Shown here in pieces: positions 26,033-34,060 of a DNA stretch of 64,000 nt. The stretch is from Parvibaculaceae bacterium Mf 1.05b.01 (lineage in GTDB: Bacteria; Pseudomonadota; Alphaproteobacteria; Parvibaculales; Parvibaculaceae): the NCBI GenBank assembly GCA_000509225.1, contig BAOK01000001.1, forward strand, positions 1,798,001-1,862,000, given 5' to 3'. Under the pieces are notes generated by a model. It was not told where the DNA came from. It saw nothing but the letters and a program-made list of their open reading frames with translations, and made no database searches. The position numbers and the translations under genes were made by a program. Positions within the stretch are counted from its first letter, which is position 1. Every line of letters begins with the position of its first letter.

Positions 26033-27446
26033 TGTTTCTACGCCCAGATGTTTCTAGATGCTCGTCATACTCGCGCATCACAGCCCTTGCTCTTCCCAAT
26101 ACCGCCCGCTCAATTCTCTGTTTGGGCGGCAGAGCTTCAGGTAGCCACCAAGCTGGATGGGTCAGCACCTGCAGCCTTTCAAACTCTCCACTCGCGATTA
26201 CATCGTAAATTGGATCATGCCGCCAATAACCGTTGGAGTCTGAGCAATAGCCGTAGTTTTGTCGGAACTCCTTACCATAAGCGTTCTTGAGTCCTCCGAG
26301 GCTGTTCTCATCGAACCTCATCATGTTGCCAGCTGTTGGATCATGGAAACTCACTGCCGACAAAGTCACCCCTAAGTTGGACTCAATCACATGTTTTTCG
26401 TTGGAGATTCTCTCATCCAATCGCTCTTGATCCCAGTCGTCGTCATAAAATCCAGAATCGAAATGGAGCCCGATGCCATGCCCCATTGACTCGATTTCAC
26501 GCACGATCCTCGCGCTCTCTGACTCCAGTAGGTTGTAGAAAGGCAACCGCAAACAAACAAAGTAAGTAGCACAAACACCTTGTACTCTCTCAATTTGAGC
26601 TAACCTCATGGCGCGCTGAAGTGAGTAGTCGACGTCGTGACGCCACAGCACGTGGCGCTCCGCAGGTCGATCCTGGAAAAGAGAGAACTTATAGTTCTCA
26701 GACTTAGCCTGCTCGATAAGTGCTTCATAAGCACTCTCTGTGAAGTCTTTCCACTTCTCATCATCTGAAGACGGGTTAACGTCCTTGCTCGGCACGAGTT
26801 TGTATTGTCGTTGACCAAGTTCTATTGACAAGTTATCGAAATCTGGATGCGCACAAGCACGCTCGCGACGGAGGAGCTCTTCATTATCCATCAACTGATT
26901 CACCCGGCACAGCGCTTGGAAATCCTTACGAGTGCGTTTCTTCCCTTCCCAGTGCAAACCAGACCTTGGCAGTTCATGATCCGAGTCGAACACAATTTCA
27001 ATCAAGCGTTGGAACAGATCAATTCCACAACCCTCTGCTATTTCGAGGAGCTTGTCGGGAGACAACTCTGTCTCAACTGACACCCTGCTCTCAATGAGGA
27101 TCTCGCCAGCGTCGACCCGCTCAGTCATGCGATGTGCCGTTGCTCCATATTCGACGACGTTTTCATACGCAGCGAAATGGTGGGGGTCCCGCCCCGGAAA
27201 CTGCCGGGTTGCAGGGTGTATGTTAATCGCTCGCGTCCCTAGCTGCTCCAAAATATTCTTTGGTACAATCACTCCCGTTCCGAACGAAAGAAGAAAAACG
27301 TCGTGCCACCCTGCATTCCCAGCAGATATGAGTTCTTCCAGTTTGTAAGCAGGAACAATCTCGGAAATTTCTTTTTGAGACTCTGCAATCCTCAAAAGAC
27401 GGTCCATCAAGGTGTCGTTACTCAGAATGATCAAACGCAACTTCAT
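26025..27446 (-). CDS. fused sugar N-formyltransferase and deacetylase-like protein
   Basis: A 473-residue two-domain protein. Residues 1 to about 170 form a formyltransferase domain with Asn75 and His77 in NIHPATRQFPG and Asp112 in RVDAGEI, the catalytic triad. From about residue 255 a polysaccharide-deacetylase-like domain follows, with WRHDVDYS, GLHFDSGFY, SFHDPT and THPAWW supplying the expected Asp and His positions. A cytoplasmic enzyme that removes an N-acetyl group and adds N-formyl on one sugar is the natural reading. The split pair at 20,856-22,536 encodes the same two functions in reverse order. It overlaps WbqC by 4 bp and the next gene by 8 bp. Confidence 0.85.
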   Translation of the reverse strand: MKLRLIILSNDTLMDRLLRIAESQKEISEIVPAYKLEELISAGNAGWHDVFLLSFGTGVIVPKNILEQLGTRAINIHPATRQFPGRDPHHFAAYENVVEYGATAHRMTERVDAGEILIESRVSVETELSPDKLLEIAEGCGIDLFQRLIEIVFDSDHELPRSGLHWEGKKRTRKDFQALCRVNQLMDNEELLRRERACAHPDFDNLSIELGQRQYKLVPSKDVNPSSDDEKWKDFTESAYEALIEQAKSENYKFSLFQDRPAERHVLWRHDVDYSLQRAMRLAQIERVQGVCATYFVCLRLPFYNLLESESARIVREIESMGHGIGLHFDSGFYDDDWDQERLDERISNEKHVIESNLGVTLSAVSFHDPTAGNMMRFDENSLGGLKNAYGKEFRQNYGYCSDSNGYWRHDPIYDVIASGEFERLQVLTHPAWWLPEALPPKQRIERAVLGRARAVMREYDEHLETSGRRNIG

Positions 27447-28150
27447 TGCCCTCCTGCTGGTTTACCAATGTCCCAGTCGTTTTCCTTCATCAGAAAGTCA
27501 ATGATGGATAGACCTGGCATGAAGGTTTCTAGTTCTTCGTTTCCATATGGAAACGGTTTAAAGTTTTGGTATACCAACTTGATGTTGTTCTCCGCGAATT
27601 TTGCATCCTCCTGGTAGCCTTCAGCACCACCACCGCAGAGGTACGTATCACAACCAACCGCGCTGCAAAGCTCGATCAACAACTCTGTGCTCGCGGCACT
27701 CGTCTCGAGCTCAGATTGCCTAAAGAACCGTGTCTCTAGTTCCAGTGTTTTGCTGATCTCCATGATCGTATTGATGTTAAAATCCGATATATCAAGAGCA
27801 TTCATGTTTATCAGGGGCTCGAGCAATGACATCGCACGTGTGAACCCTGGTTGCCGTCCGTAACTTGACTTCAGCGTTTCGATAGCAGCAACACGCCAAT
27901 TCGTATCCTCTGACAGGAACACTTCATTGATCTTGGTGCCTAAGGGTGCCTTTTGTACCGGACAGCGGAACCAAGCTTCGCGGTCGCCAACATCAATTTT
28001 TACTCGGTTACACCAGGAAGCCATGCTTTTGCTGCCCGACCGAGGATAGTCGACAGCATCGAGAAAAATGAACACGTCCGCCCGGCAGATCTTGTCGAAG
28101 TAGCCCATCCACGGAAAATAGTTCGGCTGATGAATTGCGCAGACCGTCAT
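27443..28150 (-). CDS. WbqC-like family protein
   Basis: A 235-residue protein opening with AIHQPNYFPWMGYFDKI, the signature of the WbqC-like family (PF08889) found in O-antigen and capsule loci. DAVDYPRSG and NRVKI follow as in other members. The biochemical role of the family is not established as far as I know; association with modified amino sugars has been noted. It lies 15 bp after the ABC ATPase gene and overlaps the formyltransferase-deacetylase fusion by 4 bp, so it may act in the same sugar modification. Confidence 0.85.
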   Translation of the reverse strand: MTVCAIHQPNYFPWMGYFDKICRADVFIFLDAVDYPRSGSKSMASWCNRVKIDVGDREAWFRCPVQKAPLGTKINEVFLSEDTNWRVAAIETLKSSYGRQPGFTRAMSLLEPLINMNALDISDFNINTIMEISKTLELETRFFRQSELETSAASTELLIELCSAVGCDTYLCGGGAEGYQEDAKFAENNIKLVYQNFKPFPYGNEELETFMPGLSIIDFLMKENDWDIGKPAGGQ

Positions 28151-28165
28151 TTCAAGTCAGCCCTT

Positions 28166-28918
28166 CTATCCCGCCTGCTCGTAAGCATCGATTGCTTCAT
28201 CTACATCGCCAAAAAACTGAACCTTACCCTTGTCAAGGTAGAGAGCCTTATTGCAGAAGGTTCGTATTACATCGTTGGAGTGAGACGCCAGGACCAGAGT
28301 ATTAGCCGAAGACATGAGCTTCTCAATGCGGTTATGTGCCTTCGACGCAAACTTGGCATCTCCGGCACCAATGATCTCGTCAACAATCAATATGTCTGGC
28401 CTAATCGAGGTTGCAATCGCAAAAGACAGTCTTACCGACATACCTGACGAATATGTCCTCACCGGCATGTAGAGGTATTGCCCCAACTCACAGAACTCAG
28501 CGATATCGGGAATTATCGCTCGCATCTGACGACGGCTCAGCCCTAAATACAAGCCGCTGGTCATAATGTTCTCGTAACCTGTTTCCTCTGGGTCAATCCC
28601 AACGCCCAACGTCAGCAACGAGCTTACGGTCCCGTTGGTCTCCAACACGCCGCCAGATGGGTGATAGCCGCCGGCCAACACCTGCAACAAGGTCGACTTT
28701 CCGGCGCCATTCGGTCCTACCAGGCCAACACTATCACCCGGGTACATCTCCAGATTGATATTCGATAGGGCCTGAATGGTCGTGCGCCCTCCGGTAGACG
28801 AGTCGTTGCGTATCAACCCGCCCACGCCATTTTTCATTACTATTCGCCGAAGGCTTCGGTCTGGGTCATAGATCGGAAACTCAACAGACACAGAATCCAA
28901 CTTAATTGTGGGCTTCAT
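28166..28918 (-). CDS. wzt: polysaccharide ABC exporter ATPase, Wzt/KpsT-like, no C-terminal sugar-binding domain
   Basis: A 250-residue ABC ATPase of the polysaccharide-export group. Walker A is GPNGAGKST, the signature appears as SSGMSVRL, Walker B is ILIVDEI, and the H-loop is in ASHSND. The N-terminal extension FPIYDPDRSLRR is typical of KpsT/TagH/Wzt proteins. It ends soon after the ATPase core, so it lacks the C-terminal carbohydrate-binding domain of Wzt proteins that recognise a chain-terminating cap. The ATG at 28,918 matches the family start; a TTG at 28,975 would overlap the permease by 41 bp. It powers export of the finished glycan with the adjacent permease. Confidence 0.9.
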   Translation of the reverse strand: MKPTIKLDSVSVEFPIYDPDRSLRRIVMKNGVGGLIRNDSSTGGRTTIQALSNINLEMYPGDSVGLVGPNGAGKSTLLQVLAGGYHPSGGVLETNGTVSSLLTLGVGIDPEETGYENIMTSGLYLGLSRRQMRAIIPDIAEFCELGQYLYMPVRTYSSGMSVRLSFAIATSIRPDILIVDEIIGAGDAKFASKAHNRIEKLMSSANTLVLASHSNDVIRTFCNKALYLDKGKVQFFGDVDEAIDAYEQAG

Positions 28919-28934
28919 AACAAACCAAAAACCT

Positions 28935-29747
28935 CTAAAGCCAATAGGACAACCGACGAAAAAACCGTCCGGCAACAGCGATAGTCATCATCAAACCAAC
29001 CAGCAGCGAGACGCTGAGGTAAATGTATGAAGAAGTACTGGGCATCATACCAATTAGCGGCTGGCGAATAACATCAACCATGTGGAACAAAGGATTCGCT
29101 GTAACCAGAATGAACTCAGCAATCGGTTGCGACGCGATCCGGTCGGCCGGCCAGAATATTGGGGTGACAAAGAACATGACTTGCATGATGCTTGCCACCA
29201 CCTGCATAACGTCCCGAAACCGCGTGCAAACAGTCGCAATAAAAATACCAACCCAAAGACAATTCAACACCGTCAGTAATAGTCCAGGGATAAACAGCAG
29301 ATTAGTCCAACTCAATCCATTTCCAATGAACAATAGGACCAACAAGTGGATGGTCAACGAATGCCCAAATACCAAAATGTTCCGCCACAAGACTCGCAAA
29401 ACATGGATCGCGTAGGGCATCTTATAAGACCGGATGATATCTTGGCCTGCCAGGAACGCGCCACAACTCTCATTGGTGTTGGCGACAATCAGCGACCAAG
29501 ATATGAAACCAGCGGAAAAGTATGGAAGAAACCCGGTAAGATCCACACCCCATAAAATCGAATAGACCGCGCCCAGGGAAAATATGAGCACACCGGCGCT
29601 CATGACTGTCCAGAACGGCCCCAGTACCGTTCTGCGGTAACGGGCTCGTATATCGCGCCATCCTAACGCCAACCAAAGCTGTGCAATTGAGAATGACCTA
29701 TAAAGATCATTGAAAATCAGAGCGGCGTTTTGATTTCCTATGTTCAA
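28935..29747 (-). CDS. wzm: polysaccharide ABC exporter permease, Wzm-like
   Basis: A 270-residue ABC-2-type permease with about six membrane segments. The N-terminal cytoplasmic part holds LAWRDIRARYRRTVLGPFW-like sequence (ALGWRDIRARYR), the classic Wzm/KpsM/TagG entry motif. ANPLFHMVDVIRQPL near the C-terminus is also family-typical. With the ATPase gene 16 bp downstream it forms the exporter that carries lipid-linked polysaccharide to the periplasm. It is the first gene of the minus-strand operon to 24,416 and faces AsnB-3 across a 413-bp divergent region. Confidence 0.9.
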   Translation of the reverse strand: MNIGNQNAALIFNDLYRSFSIAQLWLALGWRDIRARYRRTVLGPFWTVMSAGVLIFSLGAVYSILWGVDLTGFLPYFSAGFISWSLIVANTNESCGAFLAGQDIIRSYKMPYAIHVLRVLWRNILVFGHSLTIHLLVLLFIGNGLSWTNLLFIPGLLLTVLNCLWVGIFIATVCTRFRDVMQVVASIMQVMFFVTPIFWPADRIASQPIAEFILVTANPLFHMVDVIRQPLIGMMPSTSSYIYLSVSLLVGLMMTIAVAGRFFRRLSYWL

Positions 29748-30160
29748 TAAACCACAAGCCTCCGTGATGCTGGTCTTAGCACATTTGCAGCCAAATAGAG
29801 ATACTCTCTGGCTAGGATGCTATCGCAGATGCTGAATAAACACGCAATAGCCCCACAGCTCCTTACTGAACTATGCCTGCTTCATTTTCGGTAACTTCGG
29901 CCGCCCACGACCTCTTTTTTGCTCCAAACTCACCAAAACCCCCCCTTTAGTACTGACTAACAAACAGTTAGCTGATATGAACCCCAATCAGCTGAAATGC
30001 TGCTTGGGGGTGGCAAAAGTGGGTTCTGAACATCGGTGCCAGCCGACGTCCGGCGGTGGGTTAATGGGCAATGAATGTCAGCTTTATAGATAAGCTGTAC
30101 TAGACGCCTAGCGTGCAACAAATTTAAGTCGCGCTAGACAACAGACGGTAAAAATCAAAA
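29748..30160. promoter_or_regulatory. 413-bp divergent region between exporter and AsnB-3 operons
   Basis: No gene is apparent in this gap. It must contain the promoters of the exporter operon (minus) and the AsnB-3/SDR operon (plus). One dyad is visible, AGCTGAT at 29,970-29,976 and ATCAGCT at 29,987-29,993 with 10 nt between, a possible regulator site or small hairpin. The 100 bp before AsnB-3 is AT-rich. I see no convincing JUMPstart/ops element. Confidence 0.45.
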
Positions 30161-32077
30161 ATGTGTGGAATTGCGGGTATTGTGAGTTTGCGGGGAGAAA
30201 CCATTCCGCGCCTGTCAGACGCTCTCACAGTGATGGGCCAATTGCTTGAGCATCGGGGCCCCGATGACGACGGGCAATGGGTCGCCCCCGACAGCAGCGT
30301 AGGTTTTGCTCACAGAAGGTTAAGCATATTGGACCTCTCACCGGCGGGCCACCAACCCATGATCGGTGAAAATGGCACGGTAATCGCCCACAATGGTGAG
30401 GTTTACAATTACCTGGAGCTGCGCGACCGCCTCAAGGACCGGTGGGTCTTTAAAAGTACGAGTGATACAGAGACCGTCCTGGCTGCGTATGACATTCACG
30501 GCGCTGATTTCGCACAACAGCTTCGCGGAATGTTCGCAACAGCCATTTATGATCAGCGCACCAACAAACTTACTCTGGTCCGAGACCGCTTCGGCATAAA
30601 ACCTATCTACTACACGATCGACAAAGACATACTCTTTTTCGCTTCGGAGGCGAAGGCACTTCTTCCCTTCCTTCCAGACATCAAGACCGATACAGAGTCC
30701 TTCGCAGAGTACCTTACATTCCAGTATTGCATTGGTGAGCAGACCCTATTCAAAGGGATCAAGCAGCTTATGCCTGGGCACATGCTGGTAGCCGAAACCG
30801 GCTCACCAATTCAGGTCAAGAAATATTGGGATGTTGAGTACAACATCGATTACGACCACTCACCCAAATACTTCGAAGATAGGTTCCAAGAGCTTCTGAT
30901 GGATTCCATGAAGCTCCACCTGCGAAGTGATGTCCCGGTAGGGAGTTACATGTCGGGTGGGATTGACTCCAGCCTGATGGCGATCCTGGCCGCTGAGCAC
31001 GACCATCAGAACAGAGACTGTTTTCATGGGAAATTCACCCAGTTTCCTGGATATGACGAAAGCAAATATGCGTTAGATGCGGCAGAGGTTTCCGGGTCTA
31101 TCCTGCATCAGGCTGACATCACGGCCCAAGATTTCGAAAATTCGATCGAAGATGTGATCTACCATTTGGACTTTCCCACTGCAGGGCCTGGATCTTTTCC
31201 GCAATACATGGTGTCGAAATTAGCAGCTGAAAAAGTCAAGGTCGTTCTCGGTGGTCAGGGCGGAGATGAAATATTTGGCGGCTATGCCCGCTACCTAGTT
31301 GCCTATTTTGAACAGTGCATCAAAGCAGCGCTCGATGGCAGCTATCACGATGGTCACTATGTCGTAACGATTGAATCGATCATTCCAAACCTTGGCCTGC
31401 TGCGCGAGTACAAGCCAATGATCAAAATGTTCTGGCAAGAGGGCTTGTTCGAAGACTTAGATGCTCGCTACTTCCGCCTAATTGATCGTTCAAATGACAT
31501 GACGGATGAGATTGACTGGAATCAGTTGAACAAGGGTCAAGTTTTTGATTCTTTCAGACAGATTTTCAACAAATCAAATGTCGGTAAGGAAGCCTATTTC
31601 GACAAGATGACGCATTTTGACTTTAAGTGCTTACTTCCTGCCCTGCTCAATGTGGAAGACCGCATGGCAATGGCCCATGGTCTGGAGTCTCGCGTTCCGT
31701 TTCTCGATCATCCACTGGTTGAATTTGCCGCCACGGTCCCTGCAGATGTTAAATTCGAGGGCGGGAACATGAAACATCTCATAAAGCAGTCTTTTGGAAA
31801 CAAGCTTCCACCCTCCATTACAAACCGTCGCGATAAGATGGGCTTCCCCGTCCCGCTTAAAGAATGGTTCGGAGGCGAGTTAAAAGACTTTGTTACGGAT
31901 ACATTTGGCCAAAAGAACGCACAGCACAGACCCTTTATGAACACCGATCGGATTGCTGAGGGCCTTGGTGCTGAACTCAAATTTTCCCGTAAAACGTGGG
32001 GTTTGCTCAGCCTGGAGATTTGGCATCAAAAGTTTCACGACCGTGCGGCGCACTGGAAGAAGATGAACCCATTGTAA
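30161..32077 (+). CDS. asnB: asparagine synthase-like glutamine amidotransferase, AsnB-3 (WbmI-like)
   Basis: A 638-residue class II amidotransferase. Cys2 (MCGIAG), RGPDDDG, HNGEVYN and the synthetase loop SGGIDSS (about residue 265) are intact. The following region, HLDFPTAGPGSFPQY and GGQGGDEIFGGY, sets it apart from the other three copies. It heads a four-gene block with three SDRs that resembles the wbmI-wbmH-wbmG-wbmF set of the Bordetella O-antigen locus, where the glycan is a 2,3-diacetamido-uronic acid, partly amidated. The same job, uronamide formation, is likely here; orthology is from memory of those families and needs alignment. Confidence 0.93.
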   Translation: MCGIAGIVSLRGETIPRLSDALTVMGQLLEHRGPDDDGQWVAPDSSVGFAHRRLSILDLSPAGHQPMIGENGTVIAHNGEVYNYLELRDRLKDRWVFKSTSDTETVLAAYDIHGADFAQQLRGMFATAIYDQRTNKLTLVRDRFGIKPIYYTIDKDILFFASEAKALLPFLPDIKTDTESFAEYLTFQYCIGEQTLFKGIKQLMPGHMLVAETGSPIQVKKYWDVEYNIDYDHSPKYFEDRFQELLMDSMKLHLRSDVPVGSYMSGGIDSSLMAILAAEHDHQNRDCFHGKFTQFPGYDESKYALDAAEVSGSILHQADITAQDFENSIEDVIYHLDFPTAGPGSFPQYMVSKLAAEKVKVVLGGQGGDEIFGGYARYLVAYFEQCIKAALDGSYHDGHYVVTIESIIPNLGLLREYKPMIKMFWQEGLFEDLDARYFRLIDRSNDMTDEIDWNQLNKGQVFDSFRQIFNKSNVGKEAYFDKMTHFDFKCLLPALLNVEDRMAMAHGLESRVPFLDHPLVEFAATVPADVKFEGGNMKHLIKQSFGNKLPPSITNRRDKMGFPVPLKEWFGGELKDFVTDTFGQKNAQHRPFMNTDRIAEGLGAELKFSRKTWGLLSLEIWHQKFHDRAAHWKKMNPL

Positions 32078-32093
32078 AATGCTAATACACAGG

Positions 32094-32117
32094 CGACATT
32101 CCACTTTTGTAATGTCG
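32094..32117 (+). other. intercistronic hairpin
   Basis: Perfect 7-bp arms CGACATT / AATGTCG around a 10-nt loop, in the 69-bp gap between AsnB-3 and the next SDR. No T tract follows, so it is more likely an mRNA-stability or attenuation element than a full terminator. Confidence 0.45.
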
Positions 32118-32146
32118 GCAGGTTTACTGAACGAGAAAGACAATCA

Positions 32147-33088
32147 ATGACAGTATTTATCACAGGTGGATGTGGCCAAGTAGGCTCTCACGTCGCCGAA
32201 CTACTCCTTGAATCTGGCGAAAGCGTTGTCGCGATTGACAATATGGAAACAGGCAGACGCCTCCACTTACCAGATAACCATCCCAACCTCACATTTGTTG
32301 AAGGCTCGATCAGTGACCGTGATTTGGTAAACGATATCGTCAGCACCCACAAACCATCCGTTCTGGTTCACACAGCTGCGTCCTATAAAGACCCTGAAGA
32401 CTGGTACTCTGACACGCTGACAAACTCCGTGGGTGGTGCGAACCTCATCAAGGCTGCGAAAGAAAATGATGTTGGCCGGTTTGTCTACTTTCAAACTGCG
32501 CTGTGCTATGGCCTGCATCCGATCACTCAGCCGATCCCATTGGACCACCCAAAAAATCCGGCCAATTCGAGCTACGCGATCTCGAAAACAACCACGGAAG
32601 ACTATCTGGAGATCTCAGGCCTGGACTACGTCACATTCCGCCTCGCCAATGTTATCGGGCCGCGGAACTGTTCTGGTCCCCTCCCTATTTTCTATGAACG
32701 GTTAAAAGCCGGTAAGCAGTGTTTCGTCACTGAGGCCAAACGTGACTTCGTTTTTGTAAAAGACCTTGCCAATGTCGTCGTGAAGGCAGTCGAAGGGAAG
32801 GGCTCGGGCCCCTACCACTTCTCGTCTGGCAAGGATATCGCGATTAAGGAACTGTATGACGCCGTTGTTGCAGGCATGCAGCTCAATGATTATCCGGAAC
32901 CTGACGTTCGGCCGTTGGGTCCTGACGACGCTGCAAGTATCCTTCTCGATCCGTCAAAGACATTTCAGGACTTCGGTGATGTCCAGTTCACGCCTCTTAA
33001 TGAGCTCGTGAAAGCAGCAGTCGAGTATTATGAAGAGTTTGGTGTTCACGGTGGGTACACTCACTTGAAACACGATAGCAAGTCTTAG
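32147..33088 (+). CDS. NAD-dependent sugar epimerase/dehydratase, WbmH/WbmG-like (copy A)
   Basis: A 313-residue extended SDR. The cofactor motif is TGGCGQVGSH; the catalytic threonine is in FQTALCYG and Y-x3-K in SYAISK. The QTALCYG form, in place of the common SSSxVYG, is shared with the next gene, and both also carry SYKDP/AYKDP and DW in the same place, so the two are tandem paralogues. Similar proteins in Bordetella (WbmG, WbmH) act on UDP-2,3-diacetamido-uronic acids, WbmG as a C4 epimerase. A role in epimerising or otherwise altering the WbpA-D/E product is likely. Spacing to the next gene is 8 bp. Confidence 0.85.
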   Translation: MTVFITGGCGQVGSHVAELLLESGESVVAIDNMETGRRLHLPDNHPNLTFVEGSISDRDLVNDIVSTHKPSVLVHTAASYKDPEDWYSDTLTNSVGGANLIKAAKENDVGRFVYFQTALCYGLHPITQPIPLDHPKNPANSSYAISKTTTEDYLEISGLDYVTFRLANVIGPRNCSGPLPIFYERLKAGKQCFVTEAKRDFVFVKDLANVVVKAVEGKGSGPYHFSSGKDIAIKELYDAVVAGMQLNDYPEPDVRPLGPDDAASILLDPSKTFQDFGDVQFTPLNELVKAAVEYYEEFGVHGGYTHLKHDSKS

Positions 33089-33096
33089 GAAAACCC

Positions 33097-34035
33097 ATGA
33101 GGATTCTGATAACCGGCGGCGCCGGAAGTCTGGGAGTGAGCCTGATAGAACGACTCCTCCCCAAAGGCCATGACATCTGCGTCATCGATAATTTCTCAAC
33201 AGGGCATCGCGGGGCACTTCCTGACGGCCTGCCAAATTTGGTTCAGCACGAGGGGAGCATCGCCGATCAGGGATTGTTGGATAAGGTCTTTGCTAGTTTT
33301 GCCCCGACACATGTCATACACTCAGCAGCAGCCTACAAAGACCCGAGCGATTGGCTTGAGGACAGCGAAACGAATGTCGTCGGAACCGTTCGGCTGATAA
33401 AGACAGCGGAAAAAGCAGGCGTAAAAAGGCTGCTTAATTTTCAGACTGCCCTTTGTTATGGGCGTGCCGCGCAGACACCAATCCCGGTAACAGCGCCAGT
33501 TGCACCATTCACCTCGTATGGCGTGAGCAAGACAGCCGGTGAACAGTACATTCTTCAATCAACGATTGACACCATATCTCTCCGGCTAGCGAATGTTACA
33601 GGGCCCCGCCTTTCCATCGGGCCCATCCCTACCTTCTATCAAAGGCTTAAGGACGGAAAATCCTGCTTCTGCAGCGACACGATCCGCGACTTCATTGATG
33701 CCGAGGATTTCCTAGATATTGCGGAGAAAGCTTTGGACGACAACGCACCGGTCGGGGTGTTCAACGTCTCAACTGGTACAGGTCATTCCATCAAGGAAAT
33801 TTTCGACTGTGTCGTTGACCATCTTGGTATCAGTCTTTCTGAACCGGTACCGATTGTTGCGCCAGAAGCCGATGACGTCCCCGTCGTTGTGTTGGACCCG
33901 TCACTTGCCGAAAGCGCATTTGATTGGAGCGCTCAGATAGACTTCAAGACGATGATGCATCGCATGCTCACATGGTATGATGAGCACGGGATCGATGCTG
34001 TTTATAGTCACCTTTCCACACCTTCCACCAAGTAA
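33097..34035 (+). CDS. NAD-dependent sugar epimerase/dehydratase, WbmG/WbmH-like (copy B)
   Basis: A 312-residue extended SDR, paralogous to the preceding gene. Motifs: TGGAGSLGVS for cofactor, Thr in FQTALCYG, and Y-x3-K in SYGVSK, so the active site is complete. It shares AAYKDPSDW and the C-terminal YDEHGIDAVYSH pattern (YEEFGVHGGYTH in copy A). Two diverged copies kept side by side suggest two successive or alternative stereochemical steps on a diacetamido-uronic acid nucleotide. Which copy corresponds to WbmG cannot be settled by eye. Confidence 0.85.
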   Translation: MRILITGGAGSLGVSLIERLLPKGHDICVIDNFSTGHRGALPDGLPNLVQHEGSIADQGLLDKVFASFAPTHVIHSAAAYKDPSDWLEDSETNVVGTVRLIKTAEKAGVKRLLNFQTALCYGRAAQTPIPVTAPVAPFTSYGVSKTAGEQYILQSTIDTISLRLANVTGPRLSIGPIPTFYQRLKDGKSCFCSDTIRDFIDAEDFLDIAEKALDDNAPVGVFNVSTGTGHSIKEIFDCVVDHLGISLSEPVPIVAPEADDVPVVVLDPSLAESAFDWSAQIDFKTMMHRMLTWYDEHGIDAVYSHLSTPSTK

Positions 34036-34060
34036 TCGCCAGCTAGTTCAACGAGGCCTT

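Noticed and set aside
29748-30160. JUMPstart/ops-like GGCGGT words before glycan operons (also near 10,240 and 22,590)
   Set aside because: Only six to seven bases match the ops core and the wider JUMPstart context is missing.
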